NCBI GenBank assembly: GCA_000697355.1
Contig: JNEN01001208.1
Coordinates: forward strand, 1 to 64,000
Source: Syncephalastrum monosporum B8922
Taxonomy: Eukaryota > Mucoromycota > Mucoromycetes > Mucorales > Syncephalastraceae
DNA: 64,000 nucleotides
Reading direction: 5' to 3'
Every line of letters starts with the position of its first letter. The stretch's first letter is position 1. The notes under the pieces are model-generated. The model did no database searches. It was not told the DNA's origin and was given only the letters and a program-made list of their open reading frames with translations. Below, one piece after another: positions 62,943 to 64,000 of the stretch. The translations under genes and the position numbers were made by a program.

Positions 62943-63690
62943 CTAGTAAGAAAGAAGGGAATTAGCTTTGAGGCACGAGACTAATACTCGAACTCCTCTA
63001 CCTCCATGGGATCCGTTGCGTGATGCTGATCGAGTGGCTCTAGCGGCTTGCCGAGCGAGTGAGCGACGAAATTCGATTTCATCCAAGGCCGTAATCCGCT
63101 CGGTAGCGTATGCCATATCCCGGTCCTCACGTTCGATATCATCCGCTGGGATCCCGAGGGCTTCACCGCTGATGCGTTTGTTAACTTCTTCCATGGTCCT
63201 CCCGTTGGCATAGCCGTAGACGGCGAGCCTACGGATTCGTACAAGCATAGTTCGCATGTCTTCCTCGTCATGTTCTTCGTCACCTCCTTGCACAGGATGG
63301 CTGTGAGTTCTTGAAATATCTCGGTTGCTGCGCGACCAACGGTGCGTAGCTTGTTGGCGTCTTGGCATTGCTGGTTGACGACACTGACGGCATCAAATCT
63401 GTGTTGAGGGAGCTTCTAGAAAGGAATCTTGTTGAGCGCCCCTGGGAGAGTTCATTTGCCGCCACTCTATCTGGCTGTTGTTCGCTCAAATCGCTTAATG
63501 TTTGCCGCAGCCGTATGCTTCGTACTCTTGTCCAAGTCGCTGCGGATCTCGAGCGGGAGTGTGGTGTCGAGAAGGCTTGCTTCCGATTCAAGTTGTGGAC
63601 GGACTCGTCATCCCAGTTCTTCATTCGATAATCCAGCAATATCCATCAAACAAATTATCTTCCACGGTGCGCGGCTTGAAAGGTGCTGAG
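62943..63690 (-). pseudogene. Decayed coding region, possibly gag-like, unknown
   Basis: Protein-like minus-strand sequence spread over three frames. One begins near 63654, MDIAGLSNEELG, stop, then RVRPQLESEASLLDTTLP and IKRFERTTAR, stop. A second contains FDAVSVVNQQCQDANKLRTV and GRAATEIFQELTAILCKEV. A third, 63368-62943, reads VRIRRLAVYGYANGRTMEEV and DREDRDMAYATERITALDEI-type charged helices. Breaks between frames do not match good splice sites throughout. The helical, charged make-up recalls capsid/gag-like ORFs of fungal retroelements, but that is a weak impression and not a motif match. Confidence 0.3.
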
Positions 63691-64000
63691 GAGCATTGAA
63701 TCTGCTTAAATACTCGAGAGTTAAGAGAGCCGACCACCAAATTTGACCTCGCCCTGGCAGGTAAAACTTGACCATACCATAGTCTTCAAGCTCAACGTCT
63801 CGTGAACACCAGTTTTTTTAGTTTGAGCATAGTAAAATCAGACCTTGCGCATCTTCTCCAGGACGTTCATGTTGGTTCGGCCAAGTGGTGGCAACAATGT
63901 AAGCGAATCTCGTCATGCGCGAAGAGCAACATTCAAGATTGCGAGAGATTAATTGAGACGACAACGATGGGCAACGAGATGAGTGGTTCGATAGCTTGAA

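Overview
The window is fungal nuclear DNA, most likely from an early-diverging, mucoralean-type fungus (Mucoromycota). The genes carry many short GT-AG introns (mostly 45-110 nt), exons are near 50-55% GC, and intergenic DNA is AT-rich with long homopolymer runs. The gene set fits: a class V chitin synthase with a myosin-like head, a GH18 chitinase, a TPR/F-box protein, a YABBY/HMG-like small basic protein and a BEACH-WD40-FYVE giant protein. I cannot name the species. All splice models were read by eye from frame continuity and GT/AG sites.

Layout. 1-273 is the end of an RCC1-repeat gene (+). 705-12231 is a WDFY3/Alfy-like BEACH protein (+). A GH18 chitinase-like gene (12290-13885, +) starts only 58 bp later and faces the class V chitin synthase (14507-20839, -) tail to tail. 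After a gene-poor stretch comes a decaying AMP-forming ligase (23438-25469, +). Next are a biotin carboxylase/biotin carrier protein (25604-27619, -), a small one-TM protein (27810-28202, -) and a divergent CaM kinase (28610-30197, +). Then follow a five-exon 65-residue YABBY-like protein (30535-31270, -) and an oxysterol-binding protein (32956-34183, -). A TPR/F-box gene interrupted by a stop (36044-38085, +) and a CDC7 kinase (39100-41300, +) end this half.

41.3-46.2 kb is a gene desert with a decayed mobile-element reading frame (endonuclease/exonuclease/phosphatase fold, minus strand, about 43.36-43.95 kb) beside GC-rich hairpins. The second gene-rich block holds a DHX40-like DEAH helicase (46200-48806, -), S-formylglutathione hydrolase (50639-51839, +), tyrosyl-DNA phosphodiesterase TDP1 (51999-54372, -) and DNA topoisomerase II (54758-59510, -). 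The last 4.5 kb is repeat-like: a 251-bp inverted-repeat element (61799-62049), an unknown 220-codon ORF and a decayed coding region running toward the window end.

Functional themes: chitin synthesis beside chitin turnover, vesicle/lipid traffic (BEACH-FYVE, OSBP), DNA topology beside repair of topoisomerase adducts, and Ca2+ signalling. Most unusual are a chitinase whose catalytic glutamate position is a TAA or intron, a TDP1 whose first HKD motif lies on a 17-nt microexon, a topoisomerase II almost without a C-terminal tail, a 15-nt microexon in the YABBY-like gene, and relics of mobile elements. I did not find a convincing wholly new multi-gene system.
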